From positions 124,001-188,000 of the forward strand of contig PALD01000069.1 of NCBI GenBank assembly GCA_002710685.1: a stretch of DNA of 64,000 nucleotides. The letters run 5' to 3'. Shown piece by piece: positions 36,333-44,979 of this stretch; the first letter of the stretch is position 1; each line of letters starts with the position of its first letter. The notes below the pieces were generated by a model. It worked only from the letters and a program-made list of their open reading frames with translations. It was not told where the DNA came from and ran no database searches. A program made the position numbers and the translations under genes. Source of the stretch: Cytophagaceae bacterium. GTDB taxonomy: Bacteria; Bacteroidota; Bacteroidia; Flavobacteriales; Flavobacteriaceae.

Positions 36333-37031
36333 CTACTTAAAATCCACTTTTATCGTCGTGTAATAAATGGTGGTGGTAGCTTCAAAACCAGAGTCTGTAC
36401 CTAGGATAATCCAGGCCTCTCCCATATCATCAGTTTCTACGGTGATGCTTTCTTCACTGGTTAAGGTAACCAGAGTATATATTTCATTCTCTGTGCCATT
36501 AGAGAAATCGCCAAGTACCAGCATATTTGCACCGCCACTGGCTTGATTGCCCTTGTCAATGTTCATCCTGTAATAGTTGTCGTCATCAAGTTCCTTCTCT
36601 GGTTCCGCGGTGCTGGCTCCAGCTTTTATATAGACGCTACTTGCAGGTGAACCACCTATGCCTATAGAACCTTCTGGGGCATTGGTAGCAAATTCTACGG
36701 TAAATGCAAGACTGTAGGTTTTGTTTGGCTCAAGACCGGTTACCTTTTTCTTGATAAACATAAATAGGTCATCACTATGATTATTACCCGTTTGCATAAG
36801 TGCATTATCATCTTCATTTAAGGGCTCGGGCAGTGCACTTAAGGCATAATCCAGCTCATAGAAGTCTTCTTCACCTGCGGGATAATCAGCAAAGTCACCT
36901 TCCCAGCCATCCAGGTCTGTACTAAAGTCTGATGTGAAGGTCACCGTCTCTTGGCTGTTATCTTTGTCATCGTCACTACAACTGGCAAATAGCCCCAGGG
37001 CGATAAACATAAATTGCATGTTCTTTTTCAT
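36333..37031 (-). CDS. Hypothetical lipoprotein, beta-sandwich-like
   Basis: 232 residues with a lipoprotein signal (LFASC, Cys about 18), then a very acidic stretch (SDDDKDNS). The mature part is rich in beta-strand patterns (NKTYSLAFTVEFAT, SVYIKAGAS, NEIYTLVTL, IYYTTIKVDFK), resembling carbohydrate-binding or lectin-like sandwich lipoproteins. No catalytic motif is seen. It is convergent with polysaccharide locus 1 and could be an extra surface glycan-binding protein, but nothing in the sequence proves this. No clear -7 box is visible upstream. Confidence 0.6.
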   Translation of the reverse strand: MKKNMQFMFIALGLFASCSDDDKDNSQETVTFTSDFSTDLDGWEGDFADYPAGEEDFYELDYALSALPEPLNEDDNALMQTGNNHSDDLFMFIKKKVTGLEPNKTYSLAFTVEFATNAPEGSIGIGGSPASSVYIKAGASTAEPEKELDDDNYYRMNIDKGNQASGGANMLVLGDFSNGTENEIYTLVTLTSEESITVETDDMGEAWIILGTDSGFEATTTIYYTTIKVDFK

Positions 37032-37193
37032 TTTTTTTTGAATTTTTATGGTTTGCCAGTAGATGAGGTTGCGACGGGACAGTTGCTTTTAATGCATTTA
37101 ATATTTTGTTAATTCTAGTAGTCTCAAATGCTTCCTGCTGGTTTTCAGTATTCCGCAGTTTACAGATGAATCTAGGTGCGCCGAGATATTTTT

Positions 37194-37210
37194 TTTGGCT
37201 TAAAGCCAAA
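37194..37210. repeat. Palindrome family, TTTGGCTT-A-AAGCCAAA
   Basis: Perfect 8-base arms in the divergent region between the lipoprotein gene and the small exported gene, 10 bases before the shared operator (37221). Confidence 0.7.
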
Positions 37211-37220
37211 TATTACATTT

Positions 37221-37277
37221 TGGTCATTTCCGCCTTGGTTTTGGTTACCTCCTCTGGTTATTAGCAGGTTACCTTTG
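37221..37277 (+). promoter_or_regulatory. Promoter/operator A of the proposed AraC regulon
   Basis: TGGTCATTTC (37221) and TGGTTACC (37242) start exactly 21 bases apart, and TACCTTTG (37270-37277) is a perfect TAnnTTTG -7 box. The layout is identical in position to site B and near-identical to site C. It drives the gene at 37317. Confidence 0.7.
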
Positions 37278-37316
37278 TCTCATCAAATTGCAGAAATCAA
37301 TACAAATCAAAAAATT

Positions 37317-37766
37317 ATGAAAAATAAAATAGTTTATGCAATCATGGGTGTGGTATTTTCGCTACTAAGCGCAAATACAAATCACCTAAAAGCTCAGCAG
37401 CACAGGATTGAGCTAGACACCATTAATCTGGAATATGTGGGCAACGCTTTGCGACAATATGTAAACCACATGGCCTTTGACCCAGATTTTAATTACCGTA
37501 GTGAAATAAAAGAGGCAAGACGGCTCAACAACATGTATGTGTTAAATGAGGACAGTATTCCCCAGGCGCATTTAATGAAACATTTAAAGAAGGCAGCTAG
37601 GAAGACGGACAATGTAGATGATTTTAGGGCATATTTCATAGATAGCGAGATAGATTTTCTCTCGGTTATGGATGGCCGTACGGTTACGGGATTGTACAAC
37701 ACCTTGCGTCGTTCTACACTGCCCGGTTTTCTTGATGAACTGGATAAAGCCTTCGGTTCCTTATAA
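37317..37766 (+). CDS. Hypothetical small exported protein, co-regulated with efflux pump 2
   Basis: 149 residues from ATG 37317 (MKNKIVYAIMG), chosen because it follows the -7 box at 37270 by a normal distance and starts a good signal peptide (cleavage near LKAQQ). The mature part is helical and charged (EIKEARRLNN, HLMKHLKKAARKTDN). No family is recognised. Its promoter matches that of the efflux operon that begins 138 bases after its stop. A role in the envelope response served by the pump is inferred from this. Confidence 0.68.
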   Translation: MKNKIVYAIMGVVFSLLSANTNHLKAQQHRIELDTINLEYVGNALRQYVNHMAFDPDFNYRSEIKEARRLNNMYVLNEDSIPQAHLMKHLKKAARKTDNVDDFRAYFIDSEIDFLSVMDGRTVTGLYNTLRRSTLPGFLDELDKAFGSL

Positions 37767-37811
37767 GAAAACACTATTACTTTTTTTCAAAAACGGGCAC
37801 ATGTGAGATTA

Positions 37812-37868
37812 TGGTCATTTCTGCGAGTATAATGGTTACCACCTCGCGATAGGACCTAGCTACATTTG
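37812..37868 (+). promoter_or_regulatory. Promoter/operator B of the proposed AraC regulon
   Basis: TGGTCATTTC (37812) and TGGTTACC (37833), 21 bases apart, with TACATTTG (37861-37868) as the -7 box at the same offset (49) as in site A. It drives the efflux operon. The box contains the TTG at 37866, so ATG 37905 is the start of the adaptor gene. Confidence 0.72.
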
Positions 37869-37904
37869 CCACAGAATATCAATCAATACAAATACACAAC
37901 TAAG

Positions 37905-39125
37905 ATGACACTTAATTTAAATTCTAAAAGAAATAGCTTGATGGGCATCATAGCCCTGGTGATTGCCTCGCTGGTTGTCGTTGCCTTTACAACCATCAAC
38001 ACGGCAGAGGAGGGAACGGCAGAGAATGCGGCAACAAGCGCAATGCCGGTAGAAGTTGCAACTCCTGTTTATGAGAAAATTACTGAGTGGGATGAATACA
38101 CAGGACGCTTTGAAGCAAGTAATCGTGTTGAAGTGAGAGCGAGGGTAAGCGGTTTTCTAGAAAGCGTGAAATTTACTGATGGTCAACATGTAGAAAAAGG
38201 TCAGGTGCTTTTTGTAATAGACCAGCGACCTTTTAAAATCGCGCTTGATGAGGCAAATGCAAATTATGCACAGGCCGTAGCGTCCTTAAAAACAGCTCAG
38301 GATAACTTTGATAGGGTAGAAGCGCTCAGGGAAACCGGTGCAGTATCCATTGAGGAGTACGACCGTAGAAAGCAGGTTCTTGTAGGTGCAAATGCAAGTA
38401 TTAATTTGGCTCAAGCCAAAGTAGACAATGCACGGTTAAACCTAGAGTTTACTGAAGTTAAAGCGCCCATCGCTGGGCTTGTGAGCCGCGACCAGGTGAA
38501 CGCAGGAAACTTAATTGACGGCGGAAACTCTAACGCTACGTTACTTACTACAATCGTTGCGACCAGCCCAATACATTTTTATTTTACAGGCAGCGAGTCT
38601 GATTACCTTAAATATGTAAGGCTTGCGCGAAATGGAGAGCGCGGTGAGGCACGCGCTGAAGGAATACCGGTTTTTATACAGTTGCTGGATGAAACAGATT
38701 TTGTGCATGAAGCAAAAATGGATTTTGTGGATAACGAGATTGACAATCATTCTGGAACCATTGAAAGCCGTGCAGTTCTTGACAACGAGGACCATTTGCT
38801 AGAACCGGGAATGTTTGGAAAAGCAAGACTCTTAGGAAGCGCGCAGCACGAAGCGATGATGATTCCTGATGAAATCATAGGTACAAATCAATCCTTGCGC
38901 TTTGTGTATGTTCTGGGAGAAAAAAACGAAGTTATAGCAAAGACCGTTAGTTTAGGGCCTCTTCATTCTAATGGTTTAAGAATCGTGCGTGATGGTATTT
39001 CTCCAGAAGACAAAGTAATCATTAACAACATTCAAAAGATACGACCAGGGATGGTTGTAGCTCCGTCAGCTGTTGTGATTGAAGAAGAATCTAACAATCT
39101 TACAACGGTTGCGAGCGCTGAGTAA
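37905..39125 (+). CDS. RND efflux periplasmic adaptor (membrane fusion protein, pump 2)
   Basis: 406 residues. An N-terminal anchor (NSLMGIIALVIASLVVVAF) lies in place of a lipobox. Order: first lipoyl half (VRARVSGFLESVKFTDGQHVEKGQVLFVI), alpha-hairpin (YAQAVASLKTAQDNFDRV), second lipoyl half (VKAPIAGLVSRDQVNAGNLI), beta-barrel, membrane-proximal end. ATG 37905 was chosen because the upstream TTG lies in the -7 box. It is the first gene of pump 2. A palindrome of the dispersed family (38405-38420) encodes NLAQAKV in the hairpin. Confidence 0.92.
   Translation: MTLNLNSKRNSLMGIIALVIASLVVVAFTTINTAEEGTAENAATSAMPVEVATPVYEKITEWDEYTGRFEASNRVEVRARVSGFLESVKFTDGQHVEKGQVLFVIDQRPFKIALDEANANYAQAVASLKTAQDNFDRVEALRETGAVSIEEYDRRKQVLVGANASINLAQAKVDNARLNLEFTEVKAPIAGLVSRDQVNAGNLIDGGNSNATLLTTIVATSPIHFYFTGSESDYLKYVRLARNGERGEARAEGIPVFIQLLDETDFVHEAKMDFVDNEIDNHSGTIESRAVLDNEDHLLEPGMFGKARLLGSAQHEAMMIPDEIIGTNQSLRFVYVLGEKNEVIAKTVSLGPLHSNGLRIVRDGISPEDKVIINNIQKIRPGMVVAPSAVVIEEESNNLTTVASAE
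38405..38420. repeat. Palindrome family inside the adaptor gene
   Basis: TTTGGCT-CA-AGCCAAA, perfect 7-base arms, encoding LAQAK in the coiled-coil hairpin. Confidence 0.65.
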
Positions 39126-39155
39126 CTCCTAATATTTTAAATACAATTTAGACTT

Positions 39156-39208
39156 AAAGGTTTTTCCTAAACCTTTCATGCCCGGGTTTCAAGCTAGGGC
39201 GTGAAAGG
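39156..39208 (+). promoter_or_regulatory. Two mutually exclusive hairpins in the adaptor-transporter gap
   Basis: Hairpin 1: AAAGGTTT (39156-39163) with AAACCTTT (39169-39176). Hairpin 2: CCTTTCATGCCC (39172-39183) with GGGCGTGAAAGG (39197-39208), one G-T pair. They share 39172-39176, so only one can form at a time. No T-run follows. The site could adjust expression between the two genes. Confidence 0.5.
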
Positions 39209-39244
39209 TAATGGGAGAGCTATTTCCTAATCATAATACATAGC

Positions 39245-42200
39245 ATGAAGTTTAGCCATATATTTATAAAGCGGCCCATTTTTGCAGCAGTGCTTAGCGT
39301 ACTTATCTTGATAGTGGGTGCACTGGCATATGTCTCTTTACCTATATCACAATTTCCAGATGTGGCACCACCTACCATTGAGGTTGTCGCCACCTATCCT
39401 GGTGCAAATGCACAAACCCTTTCAGAGAGTGTTGCGGCTCCTCTGGAAAAGGAAATCAATGGAGTAGAAGACATGATTTACATGACTTCGCAATCCTCAG
39501 CGGATGGTCGCGTGGTATTGCAAGTTGCTTTTAAACTGGGTACAGACCTCGATAAAGCGCAGGTACAAGTGCAAAACCGTGTTGCCATTGCAGAACCGCG
39601 TTTACCAGAATCTGTAAAGCGATTGGGTATTACTACTAAAAAGATTTCACCAGACATGCTGATGGTGGTGAATATGTATTCGCCTAACAAAACGTATGAC
39701 CAGATTTACATGGGGAACTATGCCGTACTTCAACTGAAGGATGAGTTGGCCAGAATCAAGGGCGTTGGGGATATTCAGATTTTTGGTGCCGCAGAATATG
39801 CGATGCGTATTTGGTTAAACCCAGATAAAATAGCAACGCTTGATATTACCGCGGGAGAAGTCGTTGCTGCGCTCAGGGCGCAAAACGTTCAGATTGCGAG
39901 TGGAACCTTGAACACCTTACCTTCCGGAAGTCAATCAGCTTTTGAGGTCAATATTCAAACTCAGGGAAAACTTCAATCCATTGAAGAATTTGAGAATGTC
40001 ATTATAAAATCCAGCGATGATGGCAGGATTGTACGGCTTAAAGATGTAGGCCGCGTAGAACTTGGTGCACAAAACTATGCGACCAAAGGTTATTTGGGCA
40101 AGGACCCAGCAATCGCGATGCCTATTTTTCAGCAGCCGGGAGGTAATGCGCTGGAAACTGCATCTGAAATTCAGGCAAAAATGGACGAGCTTGCCAAGAG
40201 CTTCCCTAAAGACCTGGAGTATAAAATTGCATACAATCCCACAGAGTTCATTCAGAAATCTGTTGACGAAGTATATCACACCATCTTTGAGGCGATAATC
40301 CTCGTAGTACTGGTAATTCTCCTATTCCTGCAATCGTGGCGTGCGGCAATCATACCTATTCTTGCCATCCCTGTGTCGCTCATCGGTACTTTCGCAGTAA
40401 TGCAAGCCATAGGTTTCTCGTTAAATAACTTGACGTTATTTGGGCTTGTGCTCGCTATTGGGATTGTGGTAGATGATGCGATTGTGGTGGTTGAGAATAT
40501 GGAGCGATATCTTGCAAAGGGGCTTTCGCCAAAACAAGCCGCATTCAAGACCATGGACGAAGTGGGAGGTGCGCTTGTTGCCATTGGTCTAGTGCTGATA
40601 GCTGTATTTATTCCTACGGCATTTTTAGAAGGAATCTCCGGGCAGTTTTACAAACAATTTGGGATGACGATTGCAGTAGCCACCGCGATTTCGGTGTTTG
40701 TATCACTAACGCTGAGTCCGGCGATGGCCGCTTTATTGATGAAGCATGAAGAAAAATCTGCCCATAAGAAAACGCCCACATTATTAAAACCATTGGCATA
40801 CGTGGGAAACACGTTTAATGGTTTTATGGAAAGACTTTCAGACCGTTATGGAAAAGGCGTGCAGAAGCTGGTGCGCATGGGTACTATGGTTCTGGTGGTG
40901 TATTTGGGTCTTATTGTCATCACCGGTTTTGAGTTTAACAGAGTTCCTCAGGGATTCATTCCCGCTATGGACCAGCAATATTTTATTACCATTGTTCAAT
41001 TGCCTCCCGGGTCTTCACTTTCAAGGACAGATAAGGTGGTGCGTGAAGTTCTAGATTTAGGCCTTGATGTGGATGGCATTGAAAATGCGGTTTCCTTTAC
41101 CGGTTTTGATGCGGCATCATTTACGAATGCGTCAAATGCAGCAGCGGTGTTTTTGGCACTTGAAGATTTTGATGTACGCACAGAAAAAGGACTCGATTAT
41201 GAAGAACTGCTGGGTACGGTAAGAGCCAAGTTTGCCCAAGTGGATGATGCGATTGTGCTGGTGATTCCGCCGCCATCTGTGCGAGGTATTGGTAATGCCG
41301 GTGGTTTTAGGATGATGGTGCAGGATAGGGCAAACCTGGGTACAGATGCTTTGCTACAAGCTACAAATGAGTTGGCAATGGCCGCCAATCAAGACCCGAT
41401 TTTGAACAACGTGTTTAGTTTCTTCAATAATCAAACACCACAATTGTATCTGGATATTGACCGTGTAAAAGCAGAAAAACTGGGGATAGATGTTGGCCAG
41501 ATATTCCAATCGCTTGAGATTTATATGGGTTCAGCATTTGTGAACGAGTTTAATTATCTGGGAAGAACGTTTCAGGTAACCGCACAGGCTGATGCGCCCA
41601 ATAGGCTTACACCAGATGATATTTCAAGAATCAAGGTGCGTAATAAAAACGGTGATATGGTTCCGCTAGGGACGGTTTCACAGCAAGAAGATATCGCAGG
41701 ACCTTCAAGAATACCAAGGTTCAATTTATATCCTTCTGCATCCTTGAACGGGGATTTTGCTCCAGGGTATAGTTCAGGCGAAGCGCTTGAACGCATGGAA
41801 GAACTGGCAGCAGAAATTTTACCGCAAGGCATATCCTACCAATGGACGGAGATTGCCTATCAAGAAAAAGAAGCAGGAAACACCGCAGGAATCGCATTCT
41901 TGCTAGCGGTTGTATTTGTATTCCTTCTCTTGGCAGCACAATTTGAAAGTTTGGTTTTGCCCCTCGCCGTGATTTTTATTGTACCCATGGTATTGCTTTC
42001 GGCGATGCTGGGAGTGGACCTTGCGGGACTTGATAATAACATCATGGTACAGATAGGCCTTGTTGTTCTTGTGGGGCTGGCCAGTAAGAACGCAATTTTA
42101 ATCGTGGAGTTTGCTAAACAGCTCGAGGACCAGGGAGAAGATTTAAAAACAGCTGTAATTGAAGCATCTAGGCTAAGGCTTCGTCCTATCTTGATGACCG

Positions 42201-42424
42201 CGATGGCGTTTATTCTGGGTGTTGTGCCACTTGCACTTGCAACCGGGGCAGGAGCAGAGCTAAGGGTTTCTCTAGGTATAGCGGTATTTAGCGGTATGCT
42301 GGGGGTAACGATTTTCGGGATTTTCTTGACACCGGTATTCTACTATCTAGGTAGAAAATGGTCGCGCAAGAAAACTGAAGAACAACCAGCGATTGAAGTA
42401 CATAATCATGCCCAAAATCAATAA
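39245..42424 (+). CDS. RND (HAE1/AcrB-type) efflux transporter (pump 2)
   Basis: 1059 residues, normal AcrB length. It begins MKFSHIFIKRPIFAAVLS and has twelve membrane segments, with the proton-relay motif VLAIGIVVDDAIVVVENM and the conserved porter segment PDVAPPTIEVVATYPGAN. It pumps hydrophobic toxic compounds with the adaptor and channel encoded on either side. It is clearly a different paralogue from pump 1 (opposite strand, divergent sequence). The following channel gene starts after 2 bases. The motif TTTGGCGAAAGC occurs within it on the minus strand (40522-40533). Confidence 0.95.
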   Translation: MKFSHIFIKRPIFAAVLSVLILIVGALAYVSLPISQFPDVAPPTIEVVATYPGANAQTLSESVAAPLEKEINGVEDMIYMTSQSSADGRVVLQVAFKLGTDLDKAQVQVQNRVAIAEPRLPESVKRLGITTKKISPDMLMVVNMYSPNKTYDQIYMGNYAVLQLKDELARIKGVGDIQIFGAAEYAMRIWLNPDKIATLDITAGEVVAALRAQNVQIASGTLNTLPSGSQSAFEVNIQTQGKLQSIEEFENVIIKSSDDGRIVRLKDVGRVELGAQNYATKGYLGKDPAIAMPIFQQPGGNALETASEIQAKMDELAKSFPKDLEYKIAYNPTEFIQKSVDEVYHTIFEAIILVVLVILLFLQSWRAAIIPILAIPVSLIGTFAVMQAIGFSLNNLTLFGLVLAIGIVVDDAIVVVENMERYLAKGLSPKQAAFKTMDEVGGALVAIGLVLIAVFIPTAFLEGISGQFYKQFGMTIAVATAISVFVSLTLSPAMAALLMKHEEKSAHKKTPTLLKPLAYVGNTFNGFMERLSDRYGKGVQKLVRMGTMVLVVYLGLIVITGFEFNRVPQGFIPAMDQQYFITIVQLPPGSSLSRTDKVVREVLDLGLDVDGIENAVSFTGFDAASFTNASNAAAVFLALEDFDVRTEKGLDYEELLGTVRAKFAQVDDAIVLVIPPPSVRGIGNAGGFRMMVQDRANLGTDALLQATNELAMAANQDPILNNVFSFFNNQTPQLYLDIDRVKAEKLGIDVGQIFQSLEIYMGSAFVNEFNYLGRTFQVTAQADAPNRLTPDDISRIKVRNKNGDMVPLGTVSQQEDIAGPSRIPRFNLYPSASLNGDFAPGYSSGEALERMEELAAEILPQGISYQWTEIAYQEKEAGNTAGIAFLLAVVFVFLLLAAQFESLVLPLAVIFIVPMVLLSAMLGVDLAGLDNNIMVQIGLVVLVGLASKNAILIVEFAKQLEDQGEDLKTAVIEASRLRLRPILMTAMAFILGVVPLALATGAGAELRVSLGIAVFSGMLGVTIFGIFLTPVFYYLGRKWSRKKTEEQPAIEVHNHAQNQ
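40522..40533. repeat. Dispersed motif TTTGGCGAAAGC (minus strand), copy 3
   Basis: The plus strand reads GCTTTCGCCAAA, encoding LSPKQ in the pump 2 transporter. The wider 17 bases match those at 20075-20091. Confidence 0.4.
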
Positions 42425-42426
42425 AA

Positions 42427-43902
42427 ATGACATTTAGAAATATAAGTATACTAACAGTAGTGGCTTTAATCCTCGTATCGTGTGGTATCACAAAACGGGA
42501 TTTTGAGCTCGATAAAGACCAGGTCGTTGAAACCGATTTTCTACAAAATGAACTTGTGCAACAGGCGTTCACTGAAGCAGCAATTACCAAAGAATGGTGG
42601 TCAGAATTCAATGACCCTATTCTTGATTCATTGATTGCAAAGGCGCGCAAGCATAACCTGGATATCAATTCTGCAATAGCGAACTACAAAGCGTCAAGAG
42701 CGTTTTTAAAAGAGCGTAAACTGGACCGTTTGCCCACTGTGACCGCAAATGGCAGTTACACGCGCACCCGTCTGGGCGAGAATGTATTTGTGCAGGGCAG
42801 CAACCCTACATACAGCACCTATGCCGCAGGGTTTGATGCATTTTGGGAAGTTGACCTTTTTGGGCGTGTAAATAATAGGATTAAGAGCGCTTACGCGAAT
42901 AGTAATCTTGCCCTGGCTGATATGCATGGCGTTTATGTAAGCATCTTTGCAGAGGTGGCCAACAATTACATGGAGCTTCGCGGCACACAATATTTACTGG
43001 ATATTGCCAAACGAAACCTAAAAGGGCAACAGGAAACCTATGACCTTACGGTAAAATTATCTGAGGCGGGAACAAGCAACAGCCTAGATGTCAAGCGAGC
43101 CTTGGCCCAGCTGGAAGCTACCCGTGCAAGCATTCCGCCGCTGGAGGCGAGCATAGAAGCTTTAAAAAATAGCCTAAGTGTCTTGATAGGAGAGGTTCCT
43201 GGAAATCTGGATGAGACCATCATTTCAAAACAACCTTTGCCTAGTCTACCAGCCACGATTGCTCTGGGCGATATTAAGGAGATGCTGCGTCGTCGTCCTG
43301 ATGTGCGCCAGGCAGAAGCTGCTTTGCAAGTTAGGATTGCTGAGTATAACGTTTCGGTAGCAGAGTTGTATCCTAAGATTGAATTTGGTGGTTCTGTGGG
43401 CTTCTCTGCGGTTGATTTTGCAAACTTCGGGCAGAAGGAATCTTTTACCTGGACACTGATGCCCAGCATCAGTTGGGCAGCCTTTAACCTAGGTCGTGTA
43501 AAACAGCAAATCAACAGAAACGATGCTTTGGCCATCGCCGCCTTAAATCAATATGAAAAAACCGTATTGCAGGGGCTGGAAGAAATCAAGACTTCGCTAA
43601 GCAATTACAGTAAGGAGCTTCAGCGCCGTGAGATTCTCAGGGTTTCATCACAGGCTAGCGCGCAGGCGGCAGAGTTTGCACAGCAGCGTTTTAATGCCGG
43701 TCTGGACAATTTTATAGATTATCTCAATGCTGATAATGTGTTGCTTCAGGCGGAGAATGCACTCGCTTTAAGCGAAATTTCCTCAGCGACATCGCTTATT
43801 GCAATCTATAAAGCCCTGGGCGGTGGCTGGGAGATTATCCCAGAAGAAGAAATAGACAACAAGTTTGAACAAATGCATTTGGCGGAAGCCAAATCTAATT
43901 AA
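42427..43902 (+). CDS. TolC/OprM-type outer membrane efflux lipoprotein (pump 2)
   Basis: 491 residues with a lipoprotein signal (LVSC, Cys about 18). Both outer-membrane-efflux halves are visible: AKRNLKGQQETYDLTVKL in the first and RRRPDVRQAEAALQVRIAEYNV in the second, then YKALGGGWE near the end, as in other NodT-type channels. It completes the tripartite pump 2. The gene starts 2 bases after the transporter stop. Palindromes or near-palindromes of the dispersed family lie at 43763-43775 and at the very end (43877-43894), where they encode LSEI and LAEAK. Confidence 0.92.
   Translation: MTFRNISILTVVALILVSCGITKRDFELDKDQVVETDFLQNELVQQAFTEAAITKEWWSEFNDPILDSLIAKARKHNLDINSAIANYKASRAFLKERKLDRLPTVTANGSYTRTRLGENVFVQGSNPTYSTYAAGFDAFWEVDLFGRVNNRIKSAYANSNLALADMHGVYVSIFAEVANNYMELRGTQYLLDIAKRNLKGQQETYDLTVKLSEAGTSNSLDVKRALAQLEATRASIPPLEASIEALKNSLSVLIGEVPGNLDETIISKQPLPSLPATIALGDIKEMLRRRPDVRQAEAALQVRIAEYNVSVAELYPKIEFGGSVGFSAVDFANFGQKESFTWTLMPSISWAAFNLGRVKQQINRNDALAIAALNQYEKTVLQGLEEIKTSLSNYSKELQRREILRVSSQASAQAAEFAQQRFNAGLDNFIDYLNADNVLLQAENALALSEISSATSLIAIYKALGGGWEIIPEEEIDNKFEQMHLAEAKSN
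43763..43775. repeat. Palindrome TCGCTT-T-AAGCGA
   Basis: Perfect 6-base arms followed by AA; a TTTCGC-arm variant of the family inside the channel gene of pump 2. Confidence 0.4.
43877..43894. repeat. Palindrome family ATTTGGC-GGAA-GCCAAAT
   Basis: Perfect 7-base arms at the 3' end of the channel gene, eight bases before its stop ends; encodes LAEAKS. Confidence 0.6.
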
Positions 43903-43971
43903 ACCAATTGTGTAAGGTGGGTGGTAATCGCCGGACTAAAACCCAGCGTGAGCTACCCACCCAAAACATTT

Positions 43972-44862
43972 ATGAATCAAACGGATATTCCGGTTTTTGA
44001 AACCCCAAATGACTTTCATGAGGCGATAGATTTTCCTCATAGAAGCCATATACCACATTTTGATGTTTTTGCCGTGGAAGAACTTGAGCCTTCCGCGAGG
44101 CGGTGCATGCCACCATACCGGCAGGGATTTTTTCAAATCGTGCTGCTCACAAACACGGGCAACAGCAAGCTCAACCTGAATACTGACTGGCTGAAGCTGG
44201 GTGACTTCCCGTTGCTGTTTGTGGTGCCGGGCCAGGTTTTTTCCTGGGTGCGCGATGAGAAGATGGCCGGGATGGAAGTTATGTTCAGCAAGGAATTCTT
44301 AATCAATACGTTTCCTAATCTGGTTGAGGATTTTCCGTTCTTGAAGATTACCGAAAATAGCATGATGATGCTCACGCAGGAGGAGCATGAGTCGTTGTTC
44401 TTTGACCTGCAGCGCATGCAGTCAGTCTTTAATAACCCACATCCTTATCAAGAAAAGATGCTAGAGGGTATGCTGGGGTCGCTGCTTTATTTTTGCAAGG
44501 CGATTTATGAACGGCATAAAACCACGGAGAATCACTTGAGCCGCTCGCAGATAATCGCAAACAAGTTTGAAGCCCTGGTAGACAAGCGGTATGTAGATAC
44601 CAAGAACGTGAGCGATTATGCTGAGGAGTTGAACATCACGCCCAATTATCTCACGACTACCGTGAAGAAGTTGACGGGCAAGAGTGCAAAAGATATCATA
44701 CAGGAGCGGTTGCTGGTAGAGAGCAAAAGCTTATTAAAATATTCGGGGCTGGATATTGCGGAGATTGCATACCGGCTCAATTTTCAGGAGCCGACGCATT
44801 TTACGCGGTTTTTTAAGAAGCTAAGTGGGACGACCCCTAATCAATTTCGCCGAAAGGCATAA
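43972..44862 (+). CDS. AraC-family transcriptional regulator
   Basis: 296 residues. The N-terminal part is a cupin-like sensing domain (PPYRQGFFQIVLLTNTGN, FPLLFVVPGQVFSWVRDEKMAG), and the C-terminal part is the double helix-turn-helix (VSDYAEELNITPNYLTTTVKKLTGKS and LDIAEIAYRLNFQEPTHFTRFFKK). ATG 43972 (MNQTDIPVF) was chosen; the in-frame GTG at 43921 would fall in a GC-rich leader. Efflux operons in this group are often followed by such activators. Three nearby promoters share phased direct elements fitting an AraC-type activator, so it is the likely controller of pump 2, the small exported gene and the dehydrogenase. Confidence 0.9.
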   Translation: MNQTDIPVFETPNDFHEAIDFPHRSHIPHFDVFAVEELEPSARRCMPPYRQGFFQIVLLTNTGNSKLNLNTDWLKLGDFPLLFVVPGQVFSWVRDEKMAGMEVMFSKEFLINTFPNLVEDFPFLKITENSMMMLTQEEHESLFFDLQRMQSVFNNPHPYQEKMLEGMLGSLLYFCKAIYERHKTTENHLSRSQIIANKFEALVDKRYVDTKNVSDYAEELNITPNYLTTTVKKLTGKSAKDIIQERLLVESKSLLKYSGLDIAEIAYRLNFQEPTHFTRFFKKLSGTTPNQFRRKA

Positions 44863-44902
44863 AACAATGTGTTGATAACGAGGTGATTTATGGTCACTAT
44901 TT

Positions 44903-44958
44903 GTGTCATTTGTGTAATTAAAATGGTTATTTTTTTGGAATAGCATTTGCTAAGTTTG
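44903..44958 (+). promoter_or_regulatory. Promoter/operator C of the proposed AraC regulon
   Basis: GTCATTT (44905-44911) and TGGTTA (44924) lie in the same 21-base phase as in sites A and B, and TAAGTTTG (44951-44958) is the -7 box, one base closer. A further TGGTCAC occurs just upstream at 44891. It drives the dehydrogenase gene. Confidence 0.65.
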
Positions 44959-44979
44959 TATACTGATTAAAAGATTGTC

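Noticed and set aside
31475-37306. A 17-base exact repeat (GCAGAAATCAATACAAA) at 31475-31491 and 37290-37306
   Set aside because: One copy encodes the conserved end of SusD and the other is leader sequence. For any pair of 17-mers in 64 kb, one chance match is plausible by simple arithmetic.
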